A stretch of DNA of 24,838 nucleotides from Pigoraptor vietnamica (Eukaryota; Opisthokonta; Filasterea): positions 1 to 24,838 of the forward strand of contig CALSCQ010002576.1 in NCBI GenBank assembly GCA_943704525.1, given 5' to 3'. The notes under the pieces were generated by a model. The model searched no databases. It was not told where the DNA came from and saw nothing but the letters and a program-made list of their open reading frames with translations. Every line of letters begins with the position of its first letter. Position 1 is the stretch's first letter. Positions 9,226 through 19,000 of the stretch are shown here, piece after piece. Made by a program: the position numbers and the translations under genes.

Positions 9226-12200
9226 ATGGTCGTCTGCGGCTGCAACGAGCGCCGCTGGTGTGCGTGCACCGTCGTCGACCTCGTCGAGGACCCGACGGGC
9301 CTCCGCCCTTGCGCGTGCTCCTGCGGAAAGTGCAAGTGCAACGATGCCATTCGCCTCGTCAATGTCGGCACGAGCCATGTCGTGTTTGTGCGCATGGAGG
9401 GCCTGCGCGGGGGCATTGTCCCTAAGGAAGTGCGCAAGGCGCTGCTCGCGTTCCCCGAGGTCCGCCACGTGCGCTCGTCCGCCGTGGAGGGACAGCTGCA
9501 CATTTACGTCGGCAGCAAGACGCCCGTGTCCCTCAATCAGCAGTTTGTGGACAGCATCGTGAAGATTGGCTGCAAGGCGACGTTGATCGACCCCGAGGCG
9601 CGCCCTGCACGCGACGTGCACATTGACATCCATTTGGACGACGGGGACAAGCGCGCCGACTGCTGCAAGGGTTCGCCGAAGCCTGTGACGAAGAGTGACG
9701 ATGTCAAGCCCGCCACGGGCACGGTGACGACAACCCTCAGCGTGACAGGCATGACGTGCGCTTCGTGCGTGGCGACGATCGAGCGCCAGCTGGGACAGCA
9801 GAAGGGCATCTTTTCGGTGACGGTCTCCCTGCTCACGGAGCGCTGCATCGTTTCTCACGACCTTGCCCTCATCAGCGCCGATGGAGTGCGCGAGCTCATT
9901 TACGACCTCGGATTTGACGCCGTCGTGGTGGACCTACCCCCGCCTTCGCTCTCTGACGCCGTGTTTGCGATCGACGGCATGACGTGCGCCTCGTGCTCGT
10001 CCGCGATCGAAAGCAAGCTCTCGGCGCACCCGGGCGTCGTTTCGGCGGCCGTGAACCTCGTCGCGGCCAAGTGCAGCGTGCGCTACGACCCCGCCGTTGT
10101 GGGGCCGCGCGATCTCATCGAAGTCGTGGAGGATCTGGGCTACGGCGCGGAGCTGGACGCGGGGGAGGCGTCTGCGGGCGATTCGACGCGCCAGGACGCG
10201 GAAATTGCGGGCATTCGTCGCCTGCTGCTGATCAGCGTCGCGCTGGTGATCCCCATCTTCGCCATCTCGATGGTCTTTCCTTACATTCCGCCCATTGCGG
10301 GTGCATTCCACACGGAGATTACGCAGGGCCTCACGGTCGCCTCGCTGTGCCTGTTTGTTCTCACGACGCCCATTCAGTTTGGCGTCGGCGGCCGCTTCTA
10401 TGTCGGCGCGTACAAGTCGCTGCGCCACGGCACGGCGAACATGGACGTTCTCGTCGCGGGCGGCACTTCGGCGGCTTACATCTACTCGATCGTCACGATC
10501 GCGATCGCCATGACGAACCCGAACTACGAGGCGATGGAGGCGTTTGAGATCAGCGCGCTTCTGATCACGTTCATTGTCTTTGGAAAGTTCCTGGAGCTGC
10601 TCGCGAAGCGCAAGACGTCGGCGGCCATCCGCAAACTGATGGACCTTCAGCCGAGCTCCGCCATCCTCCTCTCGCTCGACCCCAAGACGGGCGCGGTCCT
10701 GTCGGAGCGCGAAATCCTCTCGAAGCTCGTCCAGCGCGGCGACATCCTCAAGGTGCTCCCGGGTGCAAAGGTGCCCACGGACGGCCTTGTCGTTTTTGGC
10801 GAGTCGCACGTGGACGAGAGCATGGTGACGGGCGAGTCTCTTCCCGTTGGCAAGTCGACGGGCTCGGAGGTTACGGGTGGCACTGTCAACCGCGAGGGTG
10901 TGCTTCACGTGCGCGCGGAGCGGGTGGGCGCCGACACAGTCCTATCGCAGATTGCACGCCTCGTCGAGGACGCGCAGGGCTCGAAGGCCCCCATCCAGGC
11001 CGTCGCCGACCGCGTCTCGCGCATCTTTGTGCCGGCAGTCGTGGCGATCGCCGTGGGCGTGTTTGTGATTTGGATTGCTGTGAACTACACGGTTGTCTCG
11101 GACGGCTTCCTCCCGCACGAGACGGGCCGCTTCCTCTTCGCGTTTCTGATATTCATCTCGGTGCTCGTGGTCGCGTGCCCGTGCGCGCTCGGCCTCGCAA
11201 CGCCCACGGCAGTGATGGTGGGGACGGGCGTGGGTGCGCGCAACGGCGTCCTGATCAAGGGCGGCGAACCCCTCCAGACGGCACACAGCGTCACGGCGAT
11301 CATATTCGATAAGACGGGCACGCTCACGCACGGCAAGCCGGTTATGACGGACGTCGTCCTCGCGCCGGCGGGGCCCCTTTCGCGCGCGGAGTTCATGGCG
11401 TATCTGGCGGCTGCCGAGGCGAACAGCGAGCATCCTCTCGGCAAGGCCATCCACGTGCGTGCGACGGAGGAAGCGTCGGAGTCCGGGCTGGCGACTCTTC
11501 CCCCTGCGACTGCGTTCGAAGCGATCCCCGGCCGCGGCCTGCGCTGCGTCGTCGGCGAGAAGGAGGTCCTTGTGGGGAACCGCGCCCTCATGACCGAGAA
11601 TGGCCTTGCGATTGACGCGGGCCTCGACGCCGAGATGCAGCGCATGGAGAAGGACGGCAAGACGGCCATGCTGGCGGCTGTGGGCGGCGCGGTTGCGGGT
11701 GTTGTCTCCGTGTCCGACATGCTCAAGCCCGAGTCGTCCGCTGTCGTGCGGGCCCTCCGCGCGATGGGCATCACGGTGTGGATGGTCACGGGCGACAACT
11801 CGCGCACGGCGCACGCCATCGCGGCGCAGGCGGGCATCGACGACGTGTTCGCGGAGGTCCTTCCCGGCGACAAGGCCGCCAAGGTGCGCGAGCTGCAGGC
11901 GCAGGGACGCGTCGTGGCCATGGTAGGAGACGGCATCAACGACTCGCCGGCGCTGGCTGCAGCGGACTGCGGCATTGCTGTCGGGAGCGGCACGGAAATT
12001 GCGATCGAGGCTGCGGACATTGTTCTCATGCGCAGCGACCTTCGCGACGTCGTCACGGCGATCGACGTATCGCGCAAGACGTTCCGTCGCATTCTGCTGA
12101 ACTTTGCGTGGGCCTTTGGCTACAACCTCCTCGCGATCCCGATTGCCTCGGGCGTGTTCTACTACTGGTGGCGCGCGCTCATGCCCCCGTGGGTCGCCGG

Positions 12201-12366
12201 GATCGCCATGGCTTTCTCGTCGGTGTCCGTTGTTGCGTCGTCGCTTCTGCTCAACTTTTACTCGAAGCCCGTCATTGGGATTGACGGCGAGAACAAGATG
12301 CCTTCCGCGCCGCGTCCGTCGCTTGTGGATGCGCCCGTTGGAACTGTGGACGTGAAGCCCGAGTGA
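9226..12366 (+). CDS. copper-transporting P1B-type ATPase (single exon, 1046 aa)
   Basis: ATP-driven Cu(I) exporter of the CopA/ATP7/Ccc2 family, expected in the secretory pathway or plasma membrane, loading cuproenzymes and removing excess copper. Two HMA domains carry GMTCASC at 175-181 and 251-257. About eight membrane helices start near residue 330. Catalytic motifs are intact: TGES 535-538 (actuator), CPC 651-653 (transmembrane copper site), phosphorylated DKTGT with D695, HP 736-737 (nucleotide binding), and GDGIND 901-906. The first 38 residues hold nine cysteines in CxC-type spacing (C4, 6, 12, 14, 29, 31, 33, 36, 38), metallothionein-like. Residues of about 40-120 look like a third HMA fold that has lost its CxxC. 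The gene has no intron, unlike all conserved neighbours. The start ATG is preceded by ACAAG and is the first ATG of the frame. Confidence 0.95.
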   Translation: MVVCGCNERRWCACTVVDLVEDPTGLRPCACSCGKCKCNDAIRLVNVGTSHVVFVRMEGLRGGIVPKEVRKALLAFPEVRHVRSSAVEGQLHIYVGSKTPVSLNQQFVDSIVKIGCKATLIDPEARPARDVHIDIHLDDGDKRADCCKGSPKPVTKSDDVKPATGTVTTTLSVTGMTCASCVATIERQLGQQKGIFSVTVSLLTERCIVSHDLALISADGVRELIYDLGFDAVVVDLPPPSLSDAVFAIDGMTCASCSSAIESKLSAHPGVVSAAVNLVAAKCSVRYDPAVVGPRDLIEVVEDLGYGAELDAGEASAGDSTRQDAEIAGIRRLLLISVALVIPIFAISMVFPYIPPIAGAFHTEITQGLTVASLCLFVLTTPIQFGVGGRFYVGAYKSLRHGTANMDVLVAGGTSAAYIYSIVTIAIAMTNPNYEAMEAFEISALLITFIVFGKFLELLAKRKTSAAIRKLMDLQPSSAILLSLDPKTGAVLSEREILSKLVQRGDILKVLPGAKVPTDGLVVFGESHVDESMVTGESLPVGKSTGSEVTGGTVNREGVLHVRAERVGADTVLSQIARLVEDAQGSKAPIQAVADRVSRIFVPAVVAIAVGVFVIWIAVNYTVVSDGFLPHETGRFLFAFLIFISVLVVACPCALGLATPTAVMVGTGVGARNGVLIKGGEPLQTAHSVTAIIFDKTGTLTHGKPVMTDVVLAPAGPLSRAEFMAYLAAAEANSEHPLGKAIHVRATEEASESGLATLPPATAFEAIPGRGLRCVVGEKEVLVGNRALMTENGLAIDAGLDAEMQRMEKDGKTAMLAAVGGAVAGVVSVSDMLKPESSAVVRALRAMGITVWMVTGDNSRTAHAIAAQAGIDDVFAEVLPGDKAAKVRELQAQGRVVAMVGDGINDSPALAAADCGIAVGSGTEIAIEAADIVLMRSDLRDVVTAIDVSRKTFRRILLNFAWAFGYNLLAIPIASGVFYYWWRALMPPWVAGIAMAFSSVSVVASSLLLNFYSKPVIGIDGENKMPSAPRPSLVDAPVGTVDVKPE

Positions 12367-12772
12367 ATATGCGCGCGTGTTGTGTGAAACAATGTTCTGC
12401 CTGTACTTGTGTGTGTCCGTGGCGTGCGCTTGTGTGTCAGTGAGAATATACGATCCTTTGTGTGGTAGCGGAATTATGACGGCATGTGCCACGCTCTTTA
12501 CCAGCGCTTCTGCTGCTGCGCTCTTGCCCACAGCTACAGGACTAACTGTTCTGGTGCTTTCAGGGACTGCCAACGCGCAACATCCGGGGTGGATGGCTGG
12601 CATGTCACGTGATGCACGCACGTTGTGTCGTCGCTCGCTCAAACTTTTTTTCTTTTCTTTTCAGCGCCGGGGCGCGCATCGTATCGACGTTGCGCGAACG
12701 CGGTGCCGTCCACGTCACCAGCCATTCTCGACTGCGGGGCCGACGCCGGCCGCCCTACCACCCCGCGTGACC
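12367..12772 (+). promoter_or_regulatory. upstream region of coiled-coil paralogue A
   Basis: This 406-bp spacer shares short blocks in order with the upstream region of paralogue B: GCATGTGCC (12482 and 15821), AGCGCTTCTGCTGC (12503 and 15840), ACGCGCAACA (12573 and 15873) and TCACGTGATGCA (12605 and 15901). It also holds ATCCGGGGT at 12582-12590. A T-rich tract ending in TTTTCAG near 12643-12664 could be the acceptor of a 5'-UTR intron. The open frame continues upstream of 12773 to an ATG at 12392, but the homology with B begins at the MGDLF methionine, so I treat this as non-coding. Confidence 0.6.
12605..12612. promoter_or_regulatory. TCACGTGA palindrome (E-box type), paralogue A
   Basis: Perfect 8-bp palindrome with a CACGTG core, 168 bp upstream of the paralogue A start. 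The extended 12-mer TCACGTGATGCA is identical upstream of paralogue B, although surrounding sequence has diverged. Confidence 0.5.
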
Positions 12773-15469
12773 ATGGGTGACTTGTTTGCGCAAATTTCCC
12801 ACCGCATTATTGGCTTGGAGACTTACGTCGCACGCACCAACGACGCCCTCTTGGAGCAAATCGGCGCTGTGGATGGGGCGGCGAAAGTGACTGGCCAGGA
12901 GGCGCTGAGGCGAATCGGCCTTGTTGAGAACGCCTTGGGAAAGCTCAAGCCTGACGTCTCCGTGTTGCTCGAACGCGTCGATAATGTGCAGCGCACAATC
13001 GAAGAGGTCGTGAGCGAGGTTGCGAGCAACGTCGTCGCTGAAATAGTGCGGGACCAGAAGCTCGTCACCGCCGGCGCGCTCCAGGAGTGCGTCAATTCGG
13101 TCGTTGGCAGGTCGGCGAGTCTCGAGAGGCAGTTGGCGACGCTCGACGAGCGGATTACCGGCCATGTCGGACAAGTGCGCAACGACGTAACTGCGCTGCA
13201 GCAGCGCAGCGACAACCTCGAAGGCGGCGTTCGCGACTGCAAAACGGCGCTGGAGGACGCCCAGGGACTGGCAATACGGCTCGATGCCTCTAAGAACTTT
13301 TTAGAGCGCGGTGTTCAAACGGTGTTGGAGAAGCACAACAAGCTCGTCGAGTTGCAGGACGCCGGGCAGTGCGGAAGCGTCGTGCGAGAGCACGTCGCGG
13401 CTGAACTCGCACAAGAGAGGACGGCGATTGAAGGGCGCTTGCAAGACCACGTCGCGGCCAAACTCGCTGAGGAGAGGACGGCGATTGAAGAGCGCATGGG
13501 GAGGGCCATGCGAAATCACGTCGCCGCCAAACTTGAGGAGGAAAGGACGGCGATCGAAGAGCGCGCGTGGACGAACGTCGAGAAGCGCGCTGCGCAGTTG
13601 GTGACGGACGCGCTCAGCACCTTCCGCGCCGAGCACGACAAGGTATCGGCCGACGACGTGGCAGCGCTCAAGGCACTCGTGACAAAGCAGCAGTCCGAAA
13701 TCGAGGCTCTCCGTAGCGAACTCCGTCGGCGCCGTGGCGAAGTGGAGCCTCGCGAACGTGAGTATCAGCAAGCCGTGTGGGCGCCGCGCGAGCTCCTTCG
13801 CGAGGACAATGACGCTGGCGTTCCGGCACTGCGTCTGGACGGAGGAGTCAGCCACGCGGCGCAGGGAGCTCTCGTTTTGGAGGGGGCTGAGCCGGGTGGA
13901 GATGGGCACGGGGACGATGCCGCGGCGAGCCACGAAACGCCCGGCGCGGGTCCGGATGCTTCCGACGACGCGAGCGCTCACGAGTTGCCGCAATGGGCCT
14001 CTGAAGTCGTGGCAGAGAATGCGGCGGACGTCCCCGTGGCGCCGGCGAGCAGGGAGCGTCGGAAACGGACTCAGACCGAGCTGGTGAGGCGCTTCTTTGA
14101 AGAAGCCACCAGGAAGGGCATTCCCCGCAAGACGGCGCACGGTGCTTCCGTCCAGGACGTCACGATGACGGCGGCGGGCGGGTCGCCTTCCGCGCCGTCC
14201 GCGTCCGGGTCGTCCGGGACGGCGCAGGAGCACGCCACCTCGTATGGGCGGAAGCGCGCGCTCCCTGCTGACGGCGCGAGGGAAGAGCGGCCTGCAAAGA
14301 GGCGTGCGGCGCGTCGGGAGCTCGCAAATGTGGGCGGGCCGGACTCCAGCATCGGGACGTCGGCATCGGAAATCGAGATGGTGCCCACGCGGCCGTCTGA
14401 CGACACGCCGATATCACAGTGGGACATCAGGTATTTGGCGTACGCGAGTCTCAACGACCTGCGCCGACTGCGAGACCATCTCAAGACACTGCCGAAGCCT
14501 TCGGTGAAGCGGGCGTGCGACGAGGACTTGCAGCAATGGACGGGCGACCCGAGCGAAATCGTCGTGGATGCGAGGAAACGTCTCCCCTTTCCAAAGGGGT
14601 CGTTGATCGTGAACGGCGCCATTTGGAGCGAGCGCTACGCGAGGGCGTACGAGGTGCTCGCATGGCGGTTGAGGGACGTCGAGAAGATATGGGACGGATT
14701 GTGTCACTCCGCGATCCTGTGCCGAGACGTCTTGGACGTCGAGGCACCCCGAGCGATGCCGTGGGGGGACTGGTGCATGGCGTTGGCCCGGTGGATCGCG
14801 TCGCAAGAGGGAGACGCGGTCGTCGCTCCTACTGAGGACGAGGCGGCGACGCTGGGCCTCACTGCGGATGCGTTCGTGTCGCTCTTGGGCTTCTGGAGCA
14901 GGCCGCTCGAACCCCTCGCGATGGCTCGGATCGAGCACGATTTTGTGCACAAAGCGGGCCTTGCGGTAAAAATTCAAACGGTCGCGAGCTACAGCCGCGT
15001 GGCAGACATCGACGTTGCTCTGGGCGCCACCGTTGTGGTCGGTGCGACGTACGCAAACTGGCGGCGGTGGTGTGTGTTGGAGTGCCGAGCGGTGGGTGGG
15101 CGCGGGGGACATTGTACTCGCACCGCGCTCGTCCCGGTCGTAACGGGAAAGGCCGAGGGCCTCCAGCAAGCACTCGAGGAGTGCGGCTACGGCGTCACCA
15201 TGCTGGGCGGGGACACGTTCAAGTCGTCGTCCAAGACGACCAAGATAATGGAGTGCGACGAGGGACTGTTTCACTGCCTCGAGCTGGTGCTCAAGAGAGC
15301 CAAGGGGAGCGGCGTCGCGACGCAGCTGGAGTCTGCCACGCGGGAGGCTTTTCGGAGGATGTACTATGCGTGCGCGTGGCGCGCGTTTCAGTCGCGCGGG
15401 GAACCCGACCAGTCCGTGGTCGCTGGGGCTGCGCCGCGTACGACCGTCAGAAGCGCAGTTACGGCTTGA
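12773..15469 (+). CDS. unrecognised coiled-coil protein, tandem paralogue A (898 aa)
   Basis: I do not recognise the family. The protein starts at the MGDLF methionine shared with paralogue B. Residues of about 1-325 are predicted coiled coil, with three degenerate copies of a unit resembling HVAAKLAEERTAIEER (nucleotides about 13387-13565). Residues of about 330-540 are acidic, Ala/Gly/Ser/Pro-rich and probably disordered. KRALPAD followed by PAKRRAARR near residues 495-515 resembles a bipartite nuclear localisation signal. The C-terminal third (about 546-877) is well conserved with B and looks globular: LNDLRRLRDHLKTLP, DEDLQQWTGDPSE, WCVLECRAVGGRGGHC. No signal peptide or membrane segment is seen. 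There are no introns. A block at nucleotides 14687-14791 differs completely from B while its flanks are nearly identical. The C-terminal tail also differs. Function is unknown; a nuclear or chromatin role is only a guess. Confidence 0.8.
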   Translation: MGDLFAQISHRIIGLETYVARTNDALLEQIGAVDGAAKVTGQEALRRIGLVENALGKLKPDVSVLLERVDNVQRTIEEVVSEVASNVVAEIVRDQKLVTAGALQECVNSVVGRSASLERQLATLDERITGHVGQVRNDVTALQQRSDNLEGGVRDCKTALEDAQGLAIRLDASKNFLERGVQTVLEKHNKLVELQDAGQCGSVVREHVAAELAQERTAIEGRLQDHVAAKLAEERTAIEERMGRAMRNHVAAKLEEERTAIEERAWTNVEKRAAQLVTDALSTFRAEHDKVSADDVAALKALVTKQQSEIEALRSELRRRRGEVEPREREYQQAVWAPRELLREDNDAGVPALRLDGGVSHAAQGALVLEGAEPGGDGHGDDAAASHETPGAGPDASDDASAHELPQWASEVVAENAADVPVAPASRERRKRTQTELVRRFFEEATRKGIPRKTAHGASVQDVTMTAAGGSPSAPSASGSSGTAQEHATSYGRKRALPADGAREERPAKRRAARRELANVGGPDSSIGTSASEIEMVPTRPSDDTPISQWDIRYLAYASLNDLRRLRDHLKTLPKPSVKRACDEDLQQWTGDPSEIVVDARKRLPFPKGSLIVNGAIWSERYARAYEVLAWRLRDVEKIWDGLCHSAILCRDVLDVEAPRAMPWGDWCMALARWIASQEGDAVVAPTEDEAATLGLTADAFVSLLGFWSRPLEPLAMARIEHDFVHKAGLAVKIQTVASYSRVADIDVALGATVVVGATYANWRRWCVLECRAVGGRGGHCTRTALVPVVTGKAEGLQQALEECGYGVTMLGGDTFKSSSKTTKIMECDEGLFHCLELVLKRAKGSGVATQLESATREAFRRMYYACAWRAFQSRGEPDQSVVAGAAPRTTVRSAVTA

Positions 15470-16016
15470 TGGCATAGATCGAATGCGAACGTTCACCATG
15501 TGGGTGCGCCCGTGCCTGTCGTGCGTGCAAGTGCGTGGCCGTGTCGTGCGTGGTCCACGCCCGTCGTCGCTCGCGTGGCGTCGTCGTGCTTGTCCGCCCG
15601 TCGTGCTTGCGGTCCGCCGTGGCTGTGGTCATTTCGCCGTGCGTGGAGAATGAACTATGAGACTTGTTTTCGGCTCCTTTTGGGGCTAGCAGCATAACAT
15701 GCCTTGACTTTGGCTGTGGGGTCTGCGAGAACGGTCAGTGGAAGACTATCACCGAAGTCCGTTCGTGCGCTCATCTCTTAGCGATAATATGCCATTGTTG
15801 GCGTGCCAGCGGAGTGAGAAGCATGTGCCGTCCTTCGCGAGCGCTTCTGCTGCGTTCTGCCTCGACAGACAGACGCGCAACACCCGCCGCGATTGGTGGG
15901 TCACGTGATGCATAAGTGCGCTGCCCACTTCTTTCCTGCATCATATTTTGACGCCGCGTCCCCGCACACAATTTCGGACCGCGCCGACGCCGCCCGTCGA
16001 ACCACCCGATGCGACC
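15470..16016 (+). promoter_or_regulatory. spacer between tandem paralogues: 3' flank of A and promoter of B
   Basis: The first half matches the 3' flank of paralogue B, and the second half matches the upstream region of paralogue A, so the duplication junction lies near 15750-15800. TCACGTGATGCA is at 15901-15912, 116 bp before the B start. No gene is evident here. Confidence 0.65.
15901..15908. promoter_or_regulatory. TCACGTGA palindrome (E-box type), paralogue B
   Basis: Same 12-mer TCACGTGATGCA as upstream of paralogue A. Its retention in diverged flanking DNA suggests a conserved regulatory site. Confidence 0.5.
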
Positions 16017-19000
16017 ATGGGCGATTTGTTTGTGCACCAGATTTCGCAGCGCGTTTTTGCCTTAGAAACGTACGTGTCAGACACCAACGACGCCCTCTTG
16101 GAGCAAATCGGCGCTGTGGATGGGGCGGCGAAAGCGACTGGCCAAGAGGCGCTGAGGCGAATCGGCCTTGCTGAGAACGCCTTGGGAAAGCTCAAGCCGG
16201 ACGTCTCCGAGTTGCTCACGCGCGTCGGTAATGTGGAGCGCACAAACGCAAGGTTCGAAGAGGTCGTGAGCGAGGTTGCGAGCAACGTCGTCGCTGAAAT
16301 AGTGCGGGACCAGAAGCTCGTCACCGCCGGCGCGCTCCAGGAGTGCGTCAATTCGGTCGTTGGCAGGTCGGCGAGTCTCGAGAGGCAGTTGGCGACGCTC
16401 GACGAGCGGATTACCGGCCATGTCGGACAAGTGCGCAACGACGTAACCGCGCTGCAGCAGCGCAGCGACAGCCTCGAAAGCGGCATTCGCGACTGCAAAA
16501 CGGCGCTGGAGGACGCGCAACGGCAGCATGCTGGGCGCATCGTCGCGGTTGAGAACGACGTTGCGAGTCTGCGCGGTGACCTGAACGAGTTATCGCAGGA
16601 GGTTGGCAAGGACCTCGAGTTGGGCATGCAAGAGCACGTCGCTGCCAAACTCGCAGAGGAGAGGGCGGCGATCGAAAAGCGCGCGCGGAAAGATATGCAA
16701 GAGCACGTCGCTGACATGCAAGAGCACGTTGCTGCCAAACTCGCAGAGGAGAGGGCGGCGATCGAAGAGCGCGCGCGGAAGGGCATGCAAGAGCACGTCG
16801 CTACCAAGCTCGCGGAGGAGAGGGCGGCGATCGAAGAGCGCGCGCGGAGGGGCATGCACGAGCACATCGCTGCCAAGCTCGCAGAGGAGAGGGCGGCGAT
16901 TGAAGAGCGCGCGCGGAGGGGCATGCACGAGCACGTCGCTACCAAACTCGCAGAGGAGAGGGTGGCGATCGAAGAGCGCGCGCGGAGGGGCATGCACGAG
17001 CACGTCGCTGCCAAACTCGCAGAGGAAAGGACGGCGAACGAAGAGCGCGCGTGGACGAACGTCGAGAAGCGTGTTGCGCAGTTGGTGGGAAAGTCTGTGA
17101 CGGACGCGCTCAGCACCTTCCGCGCCGAGCACGAGAGGAGAGCAGCGGCCGATCTGACCGCGCTCAAGGCACTCGTGAGGGAGCAGCAGTCAGAACTCGA
17201 GGCTCACCGCTTATCGGCTGACGACGTGGCAGCGCTCAAGGCACTCGTGACAAAGCAGCGGTCCGAAATCGAGGCTCTCCGCGGCGAACTCGGTCGGCGC
17301 CGTGGCGAAGTGGAGCCTCGCGAACGTGAATACCCGCAAACAGTGTGGACGCCCCACGAGAGCCTTCGCGAGGACAATGACGCTGGCGTGCCGTCACAGC
17401 GTCTGGACGGAGGAGTCAACCACGCGGCGCAGGGAGCTCTCGCTTTGGAGGGGGCTGAGCCGGGTGAAGATGGGCACGGGGACGATACCGCGGCGAGCCA
17501 CGGAACGCCCGGTGCGGGTCCGGATGCTTCCGACGTCGCAAGCGCTCACGAGTTGCCGCAAGGGGCCTCCGACTTTGTGGCGGAGAACGCGGCGGACGTC
17601 TCCGTGGCGCTGGCGGGCTGGGAGCGTCGGACACGGTCACAGACAGAGCATTTGAGGCGCTTCTTTGAAGAAGCCGCCGCGAACGGGAAGGAAAGTCCCC
17701 GCAAGACAGCGCACAGTGCTTCCGTCCAAGACGTCACGATGACGGCGGCGGACGGGTCGCCTTCCGCGCCGTCCGCGTCCGGGTCGCTGGGGATGGTGCG
17801 TAGGCGCGTCAACTCGTTTATGCGAAAGCGCGCGCTCCCTGCTGACGGCTCGAGGGAAGAGCGGCCTGCAAAGAGGCGGGAGGAGCGTCGCGAGCTCGCG
17901 GATGTGGGCGGGTCAGAGTCCGGCAACGGGACGTCGGCATCGGAAATCGAGATGGTGCCCGCGCGGCCGTCTGACGACACGCCGATTTCACAGTTGGACA
18001 TCAAGTATTTGGGTTACGCGAGTCTCAACGACCTGCGTCGACTGCGAGACCATCTCAAGACACTGCCGAAGGCGTCGGTGAAGCGGGCGTGCGACGAGGA
18101 CTTGCAGCAATGGACGGGCGACCCGAGCGAAGTCGTCGTGGATGCGAGGAAACGTCTCCCCTTTCCAAAGGGGCCGTTGATCGTGAACGGCGCCATTTGG
18201 AGCGATCGCTACGCGAGGGCGTACGAGTCACTCGCATTGCGGTTGAGGGACGTCGAGAAGGTACGCCAGAGACTGGACGAATTCGCGGCGGAGTACCACA
18301 AGGACTGGGACGTCGGGCAGGCTGCCTGCGGCGAAGGGCAGGGGGACTTAGGCGTGGTGTTGGGCGAATGGATCGCGTCGCAAGAGGGAGACGCGGTCGT
18401 CGCGCCCTCCGAAGACTCGGTGGCAACGCTGGGACTCACTGCGGACGCGTTCGTGTCGCTCTTGGGCTTCTGGACTAGGCCGTTGGAGTCCCTCGCGATG
18501 GCGCGGATCGAGCACGATTTTGTGCGCAAAGCGGGCCTTGCGGTGAAAATTCAAACGGTCGCGAGCTACAACCGCGTTGCCGACGTCGACGTTGCTCTGG
18601 GCGCCACCGTTGTGGTCGGTGCGACGTACGCAAACTGGCGGCGGTGGTGTGTGTTGGAGTGCCGAGCGGTGGGTGGGCGCGGGGGACATTGTACTCGCAC
18701 CGCGCTCGTCCCGGTCGTAACGGGAAAGGCCGAGGGCCTCCAGCAAGCACTCGAGGAGTGCGGTTACGGCGTCACCATGGTGGGCGGGGACAAGTTCAAG
18801 TCGTCGTCCAAGACGACCAAGATGGTGTGCGACGAGGGACTGTTTCACTGCCTCGAGCTAGTGCTCAAGAGAGCCAAGGGGAGCGGCGTCGCGACGCAGC
18901 TGGAGTCTGCCACGCGGAAGGCTTTTCTCAGGATGTACTATGCGTGCGCGTGGCGCGCGTTTCAGTCGCGCGGGGAACCCGACCAGCCCGTGGACGCGCC

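Larger units (their letters stand above)
12475..15750 (+). repeat. tandem segmental duplication, unit A
   Basis: First copy of a roughly 3.3-kb unit containing promoter, gene and 3' flank. Its 3' flank shares TCGTGCTTGCGGTC (15601) and GAATGAACTAT (15648) with unit B (19121 and 19151). Ends are approximate because homology fades into the flanks. Confidence 0.75.

Noticed and set aside
10942-12642. 566-codon open frame antisense to the copper ATPase
   Set aside because: It mirrors the GC-rich third positions of the ATPase gene, is Arg/His-rich without motifs, and overlaps a complete, catalytically intact gene.
12377-12772. N-terminal extension of paralogue A with a hydrophobic start
   Set aside because: The extension has no counterpart in paralogue B, where homology of the proteins begins at MGDLF; the region aligns instead with B's promoter. 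The T-rich tract and CAG look non-coding.
15941-17167. 408-codon antisense frame with periodic SSASLAATCSCM-type repeats
   Set aside because: It is the complement of the 69-bp coiled-coil repeat of paralogue B. Periodicity and length follow from the sense gene.
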